21,576 bases of DNA from PUPG01 sp031323845 (GTDB taxonomy: Bacteria; Bacteroidota; Bacteroidia; Bacteroidales; UBA7960), in assembly GCA_031323845.1 (NCBI GenBank), contig JAVIYP010000043.1:1-21576 (forward strand), written 5' to 3'. A model generated the notes under the pieces. That model searched no databases and was not told the origin of the DNA. It saw nothing but the letters and a program-made list of their open reading frames with translations. Numbering within the stretch: position 1 is the stretch's first letter; each line of letters opens with the position of its first letter. Of this stretch, positions 8,201 to 14,792 are shown one piece after another. Position numbers and translations under genes: made by a program.

Positions 8201-8908
8201 GCCATGACCTATTTCTGCGCCCCTAACGCTGCCATCATGGCAGGCCTGAACAAGCACGATATTGAATCGGTGGAGCAACTCCTCGTTCTGAGCCAGACCG
8301 GCAATTACCTTTCCGGAAGCACGCTGATCCTTGCGTTATTCGGGATTCAAAGCATTGCTGAACACATGCCGGCCGGAACAGCCCCGGTCGACGTTTACGA
8401 CAAACTTATGCTGGCAAACCCCATACAGGAAGTCCTGGCCATGGGTGGCAAAACGCACGATGAGGTTGTTGCTGACGAGCTGCTGCTTACAGTGTTGCTA
8501 AAGTATGGAGCACAGCTGTATCTCTTCTGCCATGAAAAAGGCACAGGCGACCTTTTGCATGAGTCGCGGGCGCAGGAACGCGCTTCAAAGGCCGGGCTGG
8601 CCCTTGACATGCTTGACGACCCGCTGGTGAAAAGCTACGCTGGCGTCAATGCCTACCAGGGCGTTTGGTACTACAGCAAAGAAAGCTTTGAACTGCTGAA
8701 CAGATGGTTTTTCTCCCTGGCTTGCTTCAGGTGTTTCCAGGAAAAACCATCAAAACGGACCGCCAAATCTTCAAAACCCTCTGCGCGCGAAGATGCGCTG
8801 AAAGCATCGGCACAATTTTTTGTTCAGTCGTGCCGCCTGTCCGAACGCGCAGGCTACAAACTGAATAATCTTACCGAAAGCTTAAAGCTGGCGGCGAAGC
8901 TAACATAA
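5267..8908 (+). CDS. Large cytoplasmic GH13 (alpha-amylase clan) protein with uncharacterised flanking domains
   Basis: This 1213-residue protein has no signal peptide or membrane span. The GH13 core spans roughly residues 315-790: region I as DMVPNH (Asp423, Asn427, His428), region II as IIRFDAA (Arg541, nucleophile Asp543), region III as LLLAEAF (acid/base Glu608), and region IV as FMSNPDEE (stabiliser Asp669). The catalytic triad is therefore complete, but the usual His before the last Asp is Pro668. Residues 1-310 form an N-terminal part I do not recognise, which includes HEIHH at 75-79. Residues 800-1213 are a mainly helical tail of unknown role. The cytoplasmic location suggests action on glycogen or maltodextrin rather than on external starch. 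Whether it hydrolyses, transfers or branches glucan cannot be told from the sequence. I recall long proteins of this layout from other anaerobes, without a known activity. It is monocistronic, with its own promoter. Confidence 0.85.
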   Translation: MKRSEKAPGTARYELRIFEGSRKTHQLEDTYFSTDGHLVFTDFAAVRALVHKLNARRAPENHVYPGEMFAAGLLHEIHHVLIRKYEEQSGRKKLLPDAYAFLTKQSGEAAIKAMILEFTETYPPSEVFSGKTTAVQHLGDKATGQENTLKSIEEFVLLMLANENPANKKITELIDQKHLRSEKRFNGVIHELEAFFKTLPPFGPEQTDLLSFLRAPMKHSPDDINGQLDYILEHWKDLLPEALLLQILKGKDLMKEDYMLAGGLGPPPSLVPDYKGRLTGAGMHLGKSGFDAYGDAMKGYEEAERFTDDTDWMPRVVLLAKNTYVWLDQLSKKYGRHIHRLDHVPDEELDQLAAWSFNGLWLIGLWERSNASKKIKHKTGNPDAEASAYSLYDYEIAGNLGGDEAYRNLNERARQRGIRLASDMVPNHTGIFSKWVVEHPDFFIQTRIPPFPGYTFNGDNLSDDPNVEIRIEDGYYDKSDAAVVFQRIDRANNDVRYLYHGNDGTMMPWNDTAQLDMIKAEVREAVIGKIFEVARKFSIIRFDAAMTLAKKHFARLWYPQPGSGGDIPSRADYAMTQEAFDELFPVEFWREVVDRINKEMPETLLLAEAFWFMEGYFVRTLGMHRVYNSAFMHMLKNEENEKYRDLITNTLEFEPEILKRYVNFMSNPDEETAIQQFGTGDKYFGICVLMNTMPGLPMFAHGQIEGYTEKYGMEYQRAYYNETPKDWLVAKHEREIFPLTRKRYLFSEVEHFNIFNFSNDQGMVNENVFAYTNRRGDERALVFYNNKYDMARGHIKTSAPRLRKSDEGKQLVSAGLGEALLFKHDMSAFYIAREHISGKEHLFSGDDIHHRGLYLELMGFEYRIFMDFRELIDTDGQVATLCDHLQGHGVNSVEEALKLKRLEAVHHPFRQLFSSEIMTLFLNEFVRIGSSTRDEKTLQQLGEVYAAFASRAFQALGSQDQTPAAAESFLTKWKAAGEAMTYFCAPNAAIMAGLNKHDIESVEQLLVLSQTGNYLSGSTLILALFGIQSIAEHMPAGTAPVDVYDKLMLANPIQEVLAMGGKTHDEVVADELLLTVLLKYGAQLYLFCHEKGTGDLLHESRAQERASKAGLALDMLDDPLVKSYAGVNAYQGVWYYSKESFELLNRWFFSLACFRCFQEKPSKRTAKSSKPSAREDALKASAQFFVQSCRLSERAGYKLNNLTESLKLAAKLT

Positions 8909-8936
8909 CACGGTACTCAGGATGCAAGGCAGGTAC

Positions 8937-9506
8937 TCAGAGAGGGTTGGTCAGGTCAAAATCGGCCTGAAAAACGATCTCACCGGAGTACAGCAAACGG
9001 TATGAAAAAGTGGTCATATCCTCATCGAGGATGACATGCCATTCACGTCCAAAATTGCCGTCAAGCAGCTCTCGCGAATATTCATCCTTGGGAAAATACT
9101 GAGCAAAAGCGGTGCCATTTCCGTCAGAATATCCCCCGTAAAGGGTGTTCCGCTCGGGCGTACCGTCAGGGTACCTGTGGTCGTGCCGGAATCGAAGCCT
9201 GCCGTTCTCATTGATGAACATCCAGGTGCGTGAAGTGTCGTCAGAAAGGTGGAAGGGGATGTACACCCGGTCATCCTCACACAGCGTTACGTGCATGACA
9301 AAGTCCAGATGAGCCCAGCTTTCACGGCCTTCCTGCATGTACGTTTCCCCCCCCCGGAATGATTGTCCGCACAAACTGGCGAGGTTATCCAGGAAGGCCT
9401 GCTCCTCAGCCGGCAGGGCAATTCTTTCTTCAGCTTCACGCGGTGCCTGGCCGCAAGAAGCAAGTACCAGGGTCACTAACAGGATCACAACATAATGTTT
9501 TTTCAT
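8937..9506 (-). CDS. Lipoprotein of unknown function, paralogue A
   Basis: This 189-residue protein starts with a lipoprotein signal: Lys-Lys, a hydrophobic core, and lipobox LASC with Cys18. The mature part has a conserved layout shared with the gene at 14793-15383: NLASLCGQSF (41-50), WAHLD (64-68), MHV..CEDD (71-79), IPFH (83-86), SRTWMF (92-97), RLRFRHDHRYPDGTPE (103-118), LYGGY (122-126) and the C-terminal DFDL.NPL. Cys46 and Cys76 are kept in both and could form a disulphide. I know such proteins only as an uncharacterised family; I believe relatives occur in Proteobacteria, but that needs a search. The role is unknown. The gene converges on the GH13 gene with a 28-base gap and diverges from the head-GIN gene. 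Confidence 0.85.
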   Translation of the reverse strand: MKKHYVVILLVTLVLASCGQAPREAEERIALPAEEQAFLDNLASLCGQSFRGGETYMQEGRESWAHLDFVMHVTLCEDDRVYIPFHLSDDTSRTWMFINENGRLRFRHDHRYPDGTPERNTLYGGYSDGNGTAFAQYFPKDEYSRELLDGNFGREWHVILDEDMTTFSYRLLYSGEIVFQADFDLTNPL

Positions 9507-9538
9507 AAATGCTATTTTTTGATGAATGATACATGGTG

Positions 9539-9546
9539 CGAACTTA
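9539..9546 (-). promoter_or_regulatory. Candidate -7 promoter element for lipoprotein paralogue A
   Basis: Read on the minus strand this is TAAGTTCG, 7 of 8 positions of TAnnTTTG, and it is followed by C as is common. It lies 32 bases before the ATG at 9506, which gives a leader of about 25 nt. Confidence 0.4.
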
Positions 9547-9594
9547 CGATTTTTTCAACTATTCCGATCGGCCTGGCTGAAAAAAAAGACTCCG

Positions 9595-9623
9595 TGTAAC
9601 TTTTTGCCACCCCCATACGTCAT
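9595..9623 (+). promoter_or_regulatory. ECF-sigma-like promoter before the first head-GIN gene
   Basis: TGTAAC (9595-9600) followed by a T run resembles an ECF-sigma -35 box, and CGTC (9618-9621) in TACGTCAT resembles the -10 box. The spacer is 17 bases. A start near 9628 would leave a leader of about 22 nt. No good TAnnTTTG element is present in this 143-base divergent region on the plus strand. The reading as an ECF promoter is inference from motif shape. Confidence 0.4.
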
Positions 9624-9649
9624 ATCATCGAAACCACAAAAAAACAGTA

Positions 9650-10393
9650 ATGAAAAAACAAAAAAGTACTCAACGGCCCTTGTTACTATTCATACTGATA
9701 GTAAGCGGTCTTTTTTTGAATGCGTGCACCTTTGGATCGGCAAATGTCATCAAGGGCGACGGTAACGTGGTCACCCGTATGTATGAGGTGGACCATTTCA
9801 ACAGCCTTGATATTCGCGGGATGTTTGAGGTTAATCTGATTCCCGGCGAGGGACAGCCTGTTATGTTTGAGACAGACGAAAACATCCAGGATTACCTGAA
9901 GCTGAGGGTGCGCGGAAACACGCTTCATATAAGCAGCACTGAAGATGCTGTATTCAGACCGACCAAAATGGTGCTGCATATTCCTTATTCCGAACTTAAG
10001 AAAATTGCTATCGGCGGAGCATGCAAGCTGGGCTCCGACGCCCCCGTGGTAGTGGAAGAGTTGACGTTCCAGGTGAGTGGTGCCGCAGATATTGAGCTCA
10101 CTCTTGAAGCAAAAAAACTGACCACCAGGGTGTCGGGCGCTGCCAACATTAAGCTGGACGGCACCGTGGATGAGCACAGGGCTGATTTATCGGGCGCCAG
10201 CAACATCCGGGCGGAGCAGCTCTATACCGGCGACACCCGCATCAACCTTTCGGGAGCCGGATCAGCCCATGTGTACGCCAGTGAATCACTGGATGTTTCA
10301 CTCAGCGGCCTTGGTAACATACGTTATTACGGAGCGCCGAAAAACATTAAAATGTCGAAGTCAGGCCTCGGCAGTATCAAAGCAGCAGAATAA
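9650..10393 (+). CDS. Head-GIN domain (DUF2807) lipoprotein
   Basis: This 247-residue lipoprotein has a hydrophobic N-terminus and lipobox LNAC with Cys26. The rest is a head-GIN (DUF2807) beta-helix. Each turn carries a Ser-Gly step followed by small and then hydrophobic residues; the steps fall at residues 142-143, 161-162, 181-182, 201-202, 219-220 and 238-239, a period of about 19. The annotation 'auto-transporter adhesin head GIN domain' is by similarity only, and the function of these proteins in Bacteroidota is not established. A surface or periplasmic anchored beta-helix is the safest description. A second head-GIN gene follows 73 bases downstream with no terminator between, so the two may be transcribed together. 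The preceding ECF-like promoter would fit an envelope-stress or surface-signalling regulon, but this is inference. Confidence 0.88.
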   Translation: MKKQKSTQRPLLLFILIVSGLFLNACTFGSANVIKGDGNVVTRMYEVDHFNSLDIRGMFEVNLIPGEGQPVMFETDENIQDYLKLRVRGNTLHISSTEDAVFRPTKMVLHIPYSELKKIAIGGACKLGSDAPVVVEELTFQVSGAADIELTLEAKKLTTRVSGAANIKLDGTVDEHRADLSGASNIRAEQLYTGDTRINLSGAGSAHVYASESLDVSLSGLGNIRYYGAPKNIKMSKSGLGSIKAAE

Positions 10394-10420
10394 TCAAAAA
10401 TCATCTTAACACATATCGTA

Positions 10421-10455
10421 TAAATTTCGCAACCGTTTAAACAAGAACTTTCTAA
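10421..10455 (+). promoter_or_regulatory. Possible second promoter between the head-GIN genes
   Basis: Two overlapping readings exist. TAAATTTC (10421-10428) matches TAnnTTTG at 7 of 8 positions. Alternatively, GCAACC (10429-10434) and TCTAA (10451-10455), 16 bases apart, resemble ECF boxes and would give a leader of only a few bases before the ATG at 10467. Either could add to read-through from the upstream gene. Confidence 0.25.
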
Positions 10456-10466
10456 CTTTTAATGCC

Positions 10467-11918
10467 ATGAAAACTATAACACTTTTTAAAAGCCTGCTTT
10501 TAGCGATGATGATGCTTCCTGCTATGTTGCATGCCCAGACGCAAACTGAGGACAGGTTCACCGAGGCATTTACCGGGATCAGCGTCAGCAGCGTAATCGA
10601 GGTGACCATCACCCAGGGCGATGATTTCATCGTTGAGCTGCAAGCCCCCGTGGAGCATATGGAACACATCAAGACTGAAGTAGAGAACGGCATTCTGAAT
10701 GTCAGCTACTCCAGGCGTGCGCGTAACCTAAAAGGACTGAAGCTTTTTGTCACCGCCCCGGAATTCAGCTATCTGAATGCAAGCGGTGCATCCCTGATCA
10801 GGAGTGAAGGGCCTGTGGTATCGCCCGCCCTTGAGCTGATAGTATCGGGAGCCTCGCGGGTGGATTTAGTCCTGGATGCCGAACAGCTAACAACCAACAT
10901 CAGTGGTGCATCGAGTGCAACACTGACAGGTGCGGCAACCTCGCACAAGATCAATGTAAGCGGCGTGTCCTCTGTAAGAGCTTATGAACTGGAGTCGCGC
11001 ATTGCCGACGTCACCAGCTCAGGAACGGCAAGCGTGCGCATTACCGTGCTGGAGGCCATCACAGCGCAGGCCAGCGGATCTTCGAGCATCAACGTAAGAG
11101 GGAATCCTGCCGAAGCGGCTGTTTCAACATCGGCGGCCGGAAGGGTCAGTGGCGTTGACCTTTCACGGTCTGTCGAAGCGCCGATAGATGAGGAAGACAC
11201 CCTGCTGATCAGGATGGGACACCGGGAAGTTGTCATAACAGAAGGGAAAAGGCCTGAAGTCAGGAAACGGAGAGCTCAATGGCATAACAACTGGTCGGGG
11301 CTTTACCTGGGCATCAACGGCTATATGACGCCGGGCAACAGCTTCACCCTTGGTGACGATGCGCAGTTCATGAACCTGGAATACAACAACTCCATATCCG
11401 TAAACCTGAATTTCTGGCAGAAAAACCTGGCCCTGACCCATGGCCGCAACAGCAGCTTCGGATTATATACAGGTCTTGGGGTAAGCTGGAACAATTACCG
11501 CTTCGAAAATAACATCCGTTTGGTGCATGGCGACCAGCAGCTGGGTTATTTCACAGACAGCATTTATGATTTTCGCAAGAACAAGCTCACGGTTTCGCAC
11601 CTGAATGCCCCGCTGATGCTCGAATTCCAGACCAATCAGCGTCACTCGCGGAGCAAGTTCCATATGTCTGCCGGTGTCAATTTGGGCATGCGCCTGCGCA
11701 GCCATACCAAATATGTATACAGGCACGAAGGCAGCAGGGAAAAAGACAAGGAATACAAGAGCTATCACCTTGCCCCCTTCCGTTATGAGGCCATTGCCCA
11801 GATTGGGTGGGGCAGTCTGAACCTGTACGCTTCCTATGCCCTGAACTCCATGTTCAAAGACGACAGAGGCCCTGAATTGTATCCCTTCAGTGTTGGCATC
11901 AGGCTCCTTAGTTTTTAA
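10467..11918 (+). CDS. Head-GIN (DUF2807) beta-helix fused to an outer-membrane beta-barrel
   Basis: This 483-residue protein has a signal peptide (cleavage likely after MLHA, about residue 23) and no lipobox. Residues about 30-235 form a DUF2807 beta-helix, with Ser-Gly steps at 106, 127, 146, 165, 185 and 203. A charged linker (about 236-272) follows. Residues about 275-483 look like an outer-membrane beta-barrel: alternating hydrophobic strands beginning at WSGLYLGINGY, many aromatic residues, and a final strand ending in Leu-Ser-Phe, the usual C-terminal aromatic of barrel proteins. The barrel length suggests eight to ten strands, as in PorT-like or small OmpA-like barrels. The beta-helix would then be tethered to the outer membrane by its own barrel, while its upstream partner is tethered by lipid. 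Which face of the membrane the helix lies on cannot be told. A clear terminator follows at 11941. Confidence 0.85.
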   Translation: MKTITLFKSLLLAMMMLPAMLHAQTQTEDRFTEAFTGISVSSVIEVTITQGDDFIVELQAPVEHMEHIKTEVENGILNVSYSRRARNLKGLKLFVTAPEFSYLNASGASLIRSEGPVVSPALELIVSGASRVDLVLDAEQLTTNISGASSATLTGAATSHKINVSGVSSVRAYELESRIADVTSSGTASVRITVLEAITAQASGSSSINVRGNPAEAAVSTSAAGRVSGVDLSRSVEAPIDEEDTLLIRMGHREVVITEGKRPEVRKRRAQWHNNWSGLYLGINGYMTPGNSFTLGDDAQFMNLEYNNSISVNLNFWQKNLALTHGRNSSFGLYTGLGVSWNNYRFENNIRLVHGDQQLGYFTDSIYDFRKNKLTVSHLNAPLMLEFQTNQRHSRSKFHMSAGVNLGMRLRSHTKYVYRHEGSREKDKEYKSYHLAPFRYEAIAQIGWGSLNLYASYALNSMFKDDRGPELYPFSVGIRLLSF

Positions 11919-11940
11919 ATCCCTGCTAAGTTTCGTTCGT

Positions 11941-11973
11941 AAAAAACAGGTGGCTCCGGCTGCCTGTTTTTTT
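11941..11973 (+). terminator. Intrinsic terminator after the head-GIN pair
   Basis: AAAAAACAGG (11941-11950) pairs with CCTGTTTTTT (11963-11972). The stem continues through two G-T pairs and a GC/GC step to a TCCG tetraloop (11955-11958). The A run on one side and the T run on the other would let it work in both directions. Confidence 0.8.
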
Positions 11974-11995
11974 ATTATGGAAAATGGGAAATAGT

Positions 11996-12003
11996 TATTT
12001 TTG
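11996..12003 (+). promoter_or_regulatory. Candidate -7 promoter element for yebC
   Basis: TATTTTTG, a full match to TAnnTTTG, lies only 15 bases before the ATG at 12019. The leader would be about 10 nt, too short for a normal ribosome-binding site. Confidence 0.55.
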
Positions 12004-12018
12004 TAAAAAATCAGTGCT

Positions 12019-12774
12019 ATGTCAGGACACAGTAAATGGTCAACCATCAAGCGCAAGAAAGGCGCCCTTGACGCCAAGCGCTCCAAGATCTTTTCGCGCA
12101 TCATAAAGGAGATCAATGTGGCGGTCAAGGAAGGCGGCAACGATCCCGAGGGCAATCCGAGGCTAAGGCTTGCCATTGCCAACGCCAAAGGCGTCAACAT
12201 GCCCAAGGACAATATACAGCGTGCCATCTCAAAAGCCGGTGACAAGGATGCCGCGAACTTCCAGGAAGTCACCTACGAAGGCTATGCCAATCATGGCGTG
12301 GCCGTGTATGTTGAATGCCTTACCGACAACCTGCAGCGCACTGTGGCCAGCGTCCGTTCATACCTCAACAAGCACAACGGCAAGCTGGAAACCAACGGCG
12401 CACTAAGTTTTCTGTTCGACAGGAAGGGCGTGTTCACCATCCCTGACACAATCCTGGAGGAGCAAAAGATGGATGAAGACGACTTTTTGATGGAAATGAT
12501 TGATGCCGGTGCCGATGAGGTGGAGCACGATGAAGGTTTTTTCACCATTTATACCGCCATGGAAGACTTCGGCAGCATGATGAAAAAGCTGGAACAGCTG
12601 GGCGTTGAAGCGGAAAATGCCGAGCTGCAAAGAATCCCAAGAACCACCGTTAAGCTCGACAAAGAATCGGCACAGCGTGTTCTGAAACTTATTGATGCAT
12701 TTGAAGAAGACGACGACGTTCAGAACGTGTTTCACAATCTCGAACTCACCGATGAGCTGATGGCGGAGATGTAA
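12019..12774 (+). CDS. yebC: YebC/TACO1 family protein (translation factor, formerly putative regulator)
   Basis: This 251-residue cytoplasmic protein has the hallmark YebC N-terminus: GHSKW at 3-7, then K-R-K-K-G-A-x-D-A-K-R-x-K-I-F-S. A PKDNIQRAI block follows at about residue 60, and the C-terminal acidic domains typical of the family are present. The length matches the usual 240-250. Older annotation calls YebC a transcriptional regulator; more recent work ties the YebC/TACO1 family to helping ribosomes through proline-rich stalls, with the bacterial proteins named YebC and YeeN/YebC2. The gene has its own promoter and is flanked by the head-GIN terminator upstream and a convergent ABC gene downstream, so it is monocistronic. 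Confidence 0.96.
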   Translation: MSGHSKWSTIKRKKGALDAKRSKIFSRIIKEINVAVKEGGNDPEGNPRLRLAIANAKGVNMPKDNIQRAISKAGDKDAANFQEVTYEGYANHGVAVYVECLTDNLQRTVASVRSYLNKHNGKLETNGALSFLFDRKGVFTIPDTILEEQKMDEDDFLMEMIDAGADEVEHDEGFFTIYTAMEDFGSMMKKLEQLGVEAENAELQRIPRTTVKLDKESAQRVLKLIDAFEEDDDVQNVFHNLELTDELMAEM

Positions 12775-12824
12775 GCCAGAGCGTGCCGGCGTTACCCAGG
12801 CCGTATCATATCCGGTGTTAAATT

Positions 12825-14582
12825 TTAAAAAGCGGGAATGGCTTCTATGAGGCTTTTTGTATAGCTGCTCCCAGGCTTTTCGTACAAACTTTCGGCGGTA
12901 TTTATTTCTTCTATCCTTCCGTCTTTCATCACGATGATGCGGTCCGACATATATTTTACCACGGCCAGGTCGTGAGAGATAAAGATGTAGGTAAGTCCAA
13001 ACTCTCTTTTCAGATCATTGAGCAGGTTCAAAACCTGTGCCTGCACCGATACATCCAGGGCCGAAACGGATTCGTCACACACGATGAACTCCGGCTCCAG
13101 CGCCAGTGCCCGGGCAATGCATATACGCTGACGCTGCCCTCCTGAAAATTCGTGCGGATAACGGTAATAATGATGTGGCTGCAAACCCACCTTTTCAAGC
13201 AGTTCCATTATTTTCTTCTTGCGTTCGGTGTCAGAGGTAAGCACACGGTGTGCCTGCATCGGTTCAATGATGGCCCGGCCTACGCTCAGGCCGGGCGTCA
13301 GTGAGGAATAGGGGTCCTGGAAAATGATCTGAAACCTGGGTCTGATCTTTCGCAGCTCCGCGGGAGAGAGGTCGGCAATGTTCCGGCCCTTGAAGATCAC
13401 CTCACCGGCCGTTGGCTCAATCAGTCGCATAATACTGCGGCCAAGTGTGGTCTTTCCGCAGCCCGACTCTCCGACCAGCCCAAGGGTTTCGCCGCGGTAA
13501 AGCCTGAAGCTTATGTTCTCGACGGCTTTGAAATAATCCGTTGGCCTGCCCCAGAGGTTTCTGCGTGTTGTAAAATAGGTCTTGAGGTTTTTCACTTCCA
13601 GTAAAGGCACGGCACCGGTATCTGCGGCCTTCTCCTGATAAGGTGCTTCCGGTCTTCTTATTGCAGTACTATCAGGAACTTGTGGCTTCTGTTCCTCCTG
13701 TGCCGGTTTGGTTTTCAGGTTTTGGCCGTCAGCCATAAACTCGTCAACGACGGCAAGCCGCGGTGGCCGTTCATCAAGCCTGGGACGACAGGCAATCAAG
13801 GCTCGCGTGTAAGGATGTGCCGGAGAAGAAAAGAGGTCTCCTACCCTGCCCTGCTCCACGATAACGGCTTTTCGCATAATGAGAGCCCTGTCGGCAATCT
13901 GCCTGACCACGCCGAGGTCGTGTGATATAAACAAGACCGCCATGCCGTGCTTCTTCTGAAGGTTTGCCAACAGCTCAAGAATGCTCTTCTGAACGGTGAC
14001 ATCCAGGGCTGTTGTCGGTTCATCGGCAATTAAAATATCAGGCTCACAGGCCATGGCCATGGCAATCATCACACGCTGTTTTTGCCCCCCTGAAAGTTCA
14101 TGGGGCCACGAAGAGAACGCCTTATTCGGGTCAGGAAGCCTTACTTCGCCAAACAACTCCAGCACCCGGGTCCTGGCTTGTTTGTATGTGTATTTTTTGT
14201 GCCACAGAAGACTCTCCACAACCTGCCATCCGCACCTTTTTACAGGATTTAAAGAGGTCATGGGTTCCTGGAACACCATGGAAATATGCCTGCCGCGTAT
14301 GCTTTGCATCTTCTCTCCGGAAAGCTTCAACAGGTCTGTGACGCCAAGTTCAGGGTGTCTGAACCAAAGTTCGCCGGAGTCAATTCTGGCGGCATGGCGG
14401 CTGAGCAGCTGCATTACCGAAAGGGCCGTGACCGATTTACCGGAACCGGACTCGCCGACCAGGGCCAGCGTTTCACCGGGAAACACATCAAAAGAGACAC
14501 CATCTACAGCCCTGTTCACCCCGCCTTCAACAGAAAAGCTGACACGCAAATCCCTGACCGATAAAATGGCTCCCTCTTTCAT
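12825..14582 (-). CDS. Fused dual-ATPase protein of a peptide/nickel-type ABC importer
   Basis: This 585-residue protein contains two complete ABC ATPase units of the DppD/OppD and DppF/OppF type. Unit 1 has Walker A GESGSGKS (43-50), signature LSGGQKQR (163-170), Walker B ILIADE (183-188) and the switch His221. Unit 2 has Walker A GESGCGKT (371-378), signature FSGGQRQR (479-486), Walker B FIVCDE (499-504) and His537. An oligopeptide-transporter extension follows unit 1 (about 235-285), and a low-complexity Pro/Gln/Glu linker (about 285-325) joins the two. The fused layout resembles YejF and GsiA. Such ATPases drive uptake of oligopeptides, glutathione, microcins or nickel chelates, but no binding protein or permease gene is in the window, so the substrate is unknown. 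All ATP-site residues appear intact. Confidence 0.93.
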   Translation of the reverse strand: MKEGAILSVRDLRVSFSVEGGVNRAVDGVSFDVFPGETLALVGESGSGKSVTALSVMQLLSRHAARIDSGELWFRHPELGVTDLLKLSGEKMQSIRGRHISMVFQEPMTSLNPVKRCGWQVVESLLWHKKYTYKQARTRVLELFGEVRLPDPNKAFSSWPHELSGGQKQRVMIAMAMACEPDILIADEPTTALDVTVQKSILELLANLQKKHGMAVLFISHDLGVVRQIADRALIMRKAVIVEQGRVGDLFSSPAHPYTRALIACRPRLDERPPRLAVVDEFMADGQNLKTKPAQEEQKPQVPDSTAIRRPEAPYQEKAADTGAVPLLEVKNLKTYFTTRRNLWGRPTDYFKAVENISFRLYRGETLGLVGESGCGKTTLGRSIMRLIEPTAGEVIFKGRNIADLSPAELRKIRPRFQIIFQDPYSSLTPGLSVGRAIIEPMQAHRVLTSDTERKKKIMELLEKVGLQPHHYYRYPHEFSGGQRQRICIARALALEPEFIVCDESVSALDVSVQAQVLNLLNDLKREFGLTYIFISHDLAVVKYMSDRIIVMKDGRIEEINTAESLYEKPGSSYTKSLIEAIPAF

Positions 14583-14601
14583 ACATGCATTTTTGCCGCA
14601 A

Positions 14602-14609
14602 CAAACTTA
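14602..14609 (-). promoter_or_regulatory. Candidate -7 promoter element for the ABC ATPase
   Basis: On the minus strand this reads TAAGTTTG, a full match to TAnnTTTG, 19 bases before the ATG at 14582. The implied leader is about 12-15 nt. Confidence 0.5.
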
Positions 14610-14643
14610 CACAATCTCTGCCATCTTTACACAAAGAAAACAC

Positions 14644-14715
14644 ATGAAACCGGCAGATACCGAATTTATCCGCAAGGCACTGTTTCAGAGAAGACAGACC
14701 CTTGATATTACGTGA
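14644..14715 (+). other. Very short open frame (23 codons), possible gene remnant or chance
   Basis: An ATG preceded by an AAAGAAAA stretch opens a 23-codon frame ending in TGA. The translated peptide is polar and charged, with no signal or membrane segment, and I cannot place it in a family. CATCTTTA at 14622-14629 matches the -7 consensus at 6 of 8 positions. The frame fills the divergent gap between the ABC gene and the second lipoprotein. It may be a small peptide gene, the stump of a lost gene, or chance. Confidence 0.15.
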
Positions 14716-14748
14716 AAATAAATAATTTTATCAGTCGTTTAAAAAGTG

Positions 14749-14756
14749 TACCTTTG
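14749..14756 (+). promoter_or_regulatory. -7 promoter element for lipoprotein paralogue B
   Basis: TACCTTTG, a full match to TAnnTTTG, is 36 bases before the ATG at 14793. It lies inside the longer possible reading frame starting at 14712, so it argues for the shorter start. Confidence 0.55.
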
Positions 14757-14792
14757 CCCCCTGTAACCAATTACCCTAAGCAAAGAAACACC

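Noticed and set aside
8912..8940. Direct repeat GGTACTCAG, two copies 20 bases apart, between the GH13 gene and lipoprotein A
   Set aside because: Only nine bases, two copies, and the second copy overlaps the end of the lipoprotein gene; no sign of an attachment site or mobile element.
11463..12272. 269-codon open frame on the minus strand across the head-GIN end and yebC
   Set aside because: It runs through a terminator and the strongly conserved yebC start; no domain seen.
13996..14715. Long open frame opposite the ABC ATPase gene
   Set aside because: It lies mostly antisense to a clear dual-ATPase gene, and its translation shows no domain; only its last 23 codons lie in free DNA and are listed separately.
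14712..14792. Longer N-terminus for lipoprotein B starting at 14712
   Set aside because: It would place the promoter element inside the gene and bury the lipoprotein signal 27 residues into the protein.
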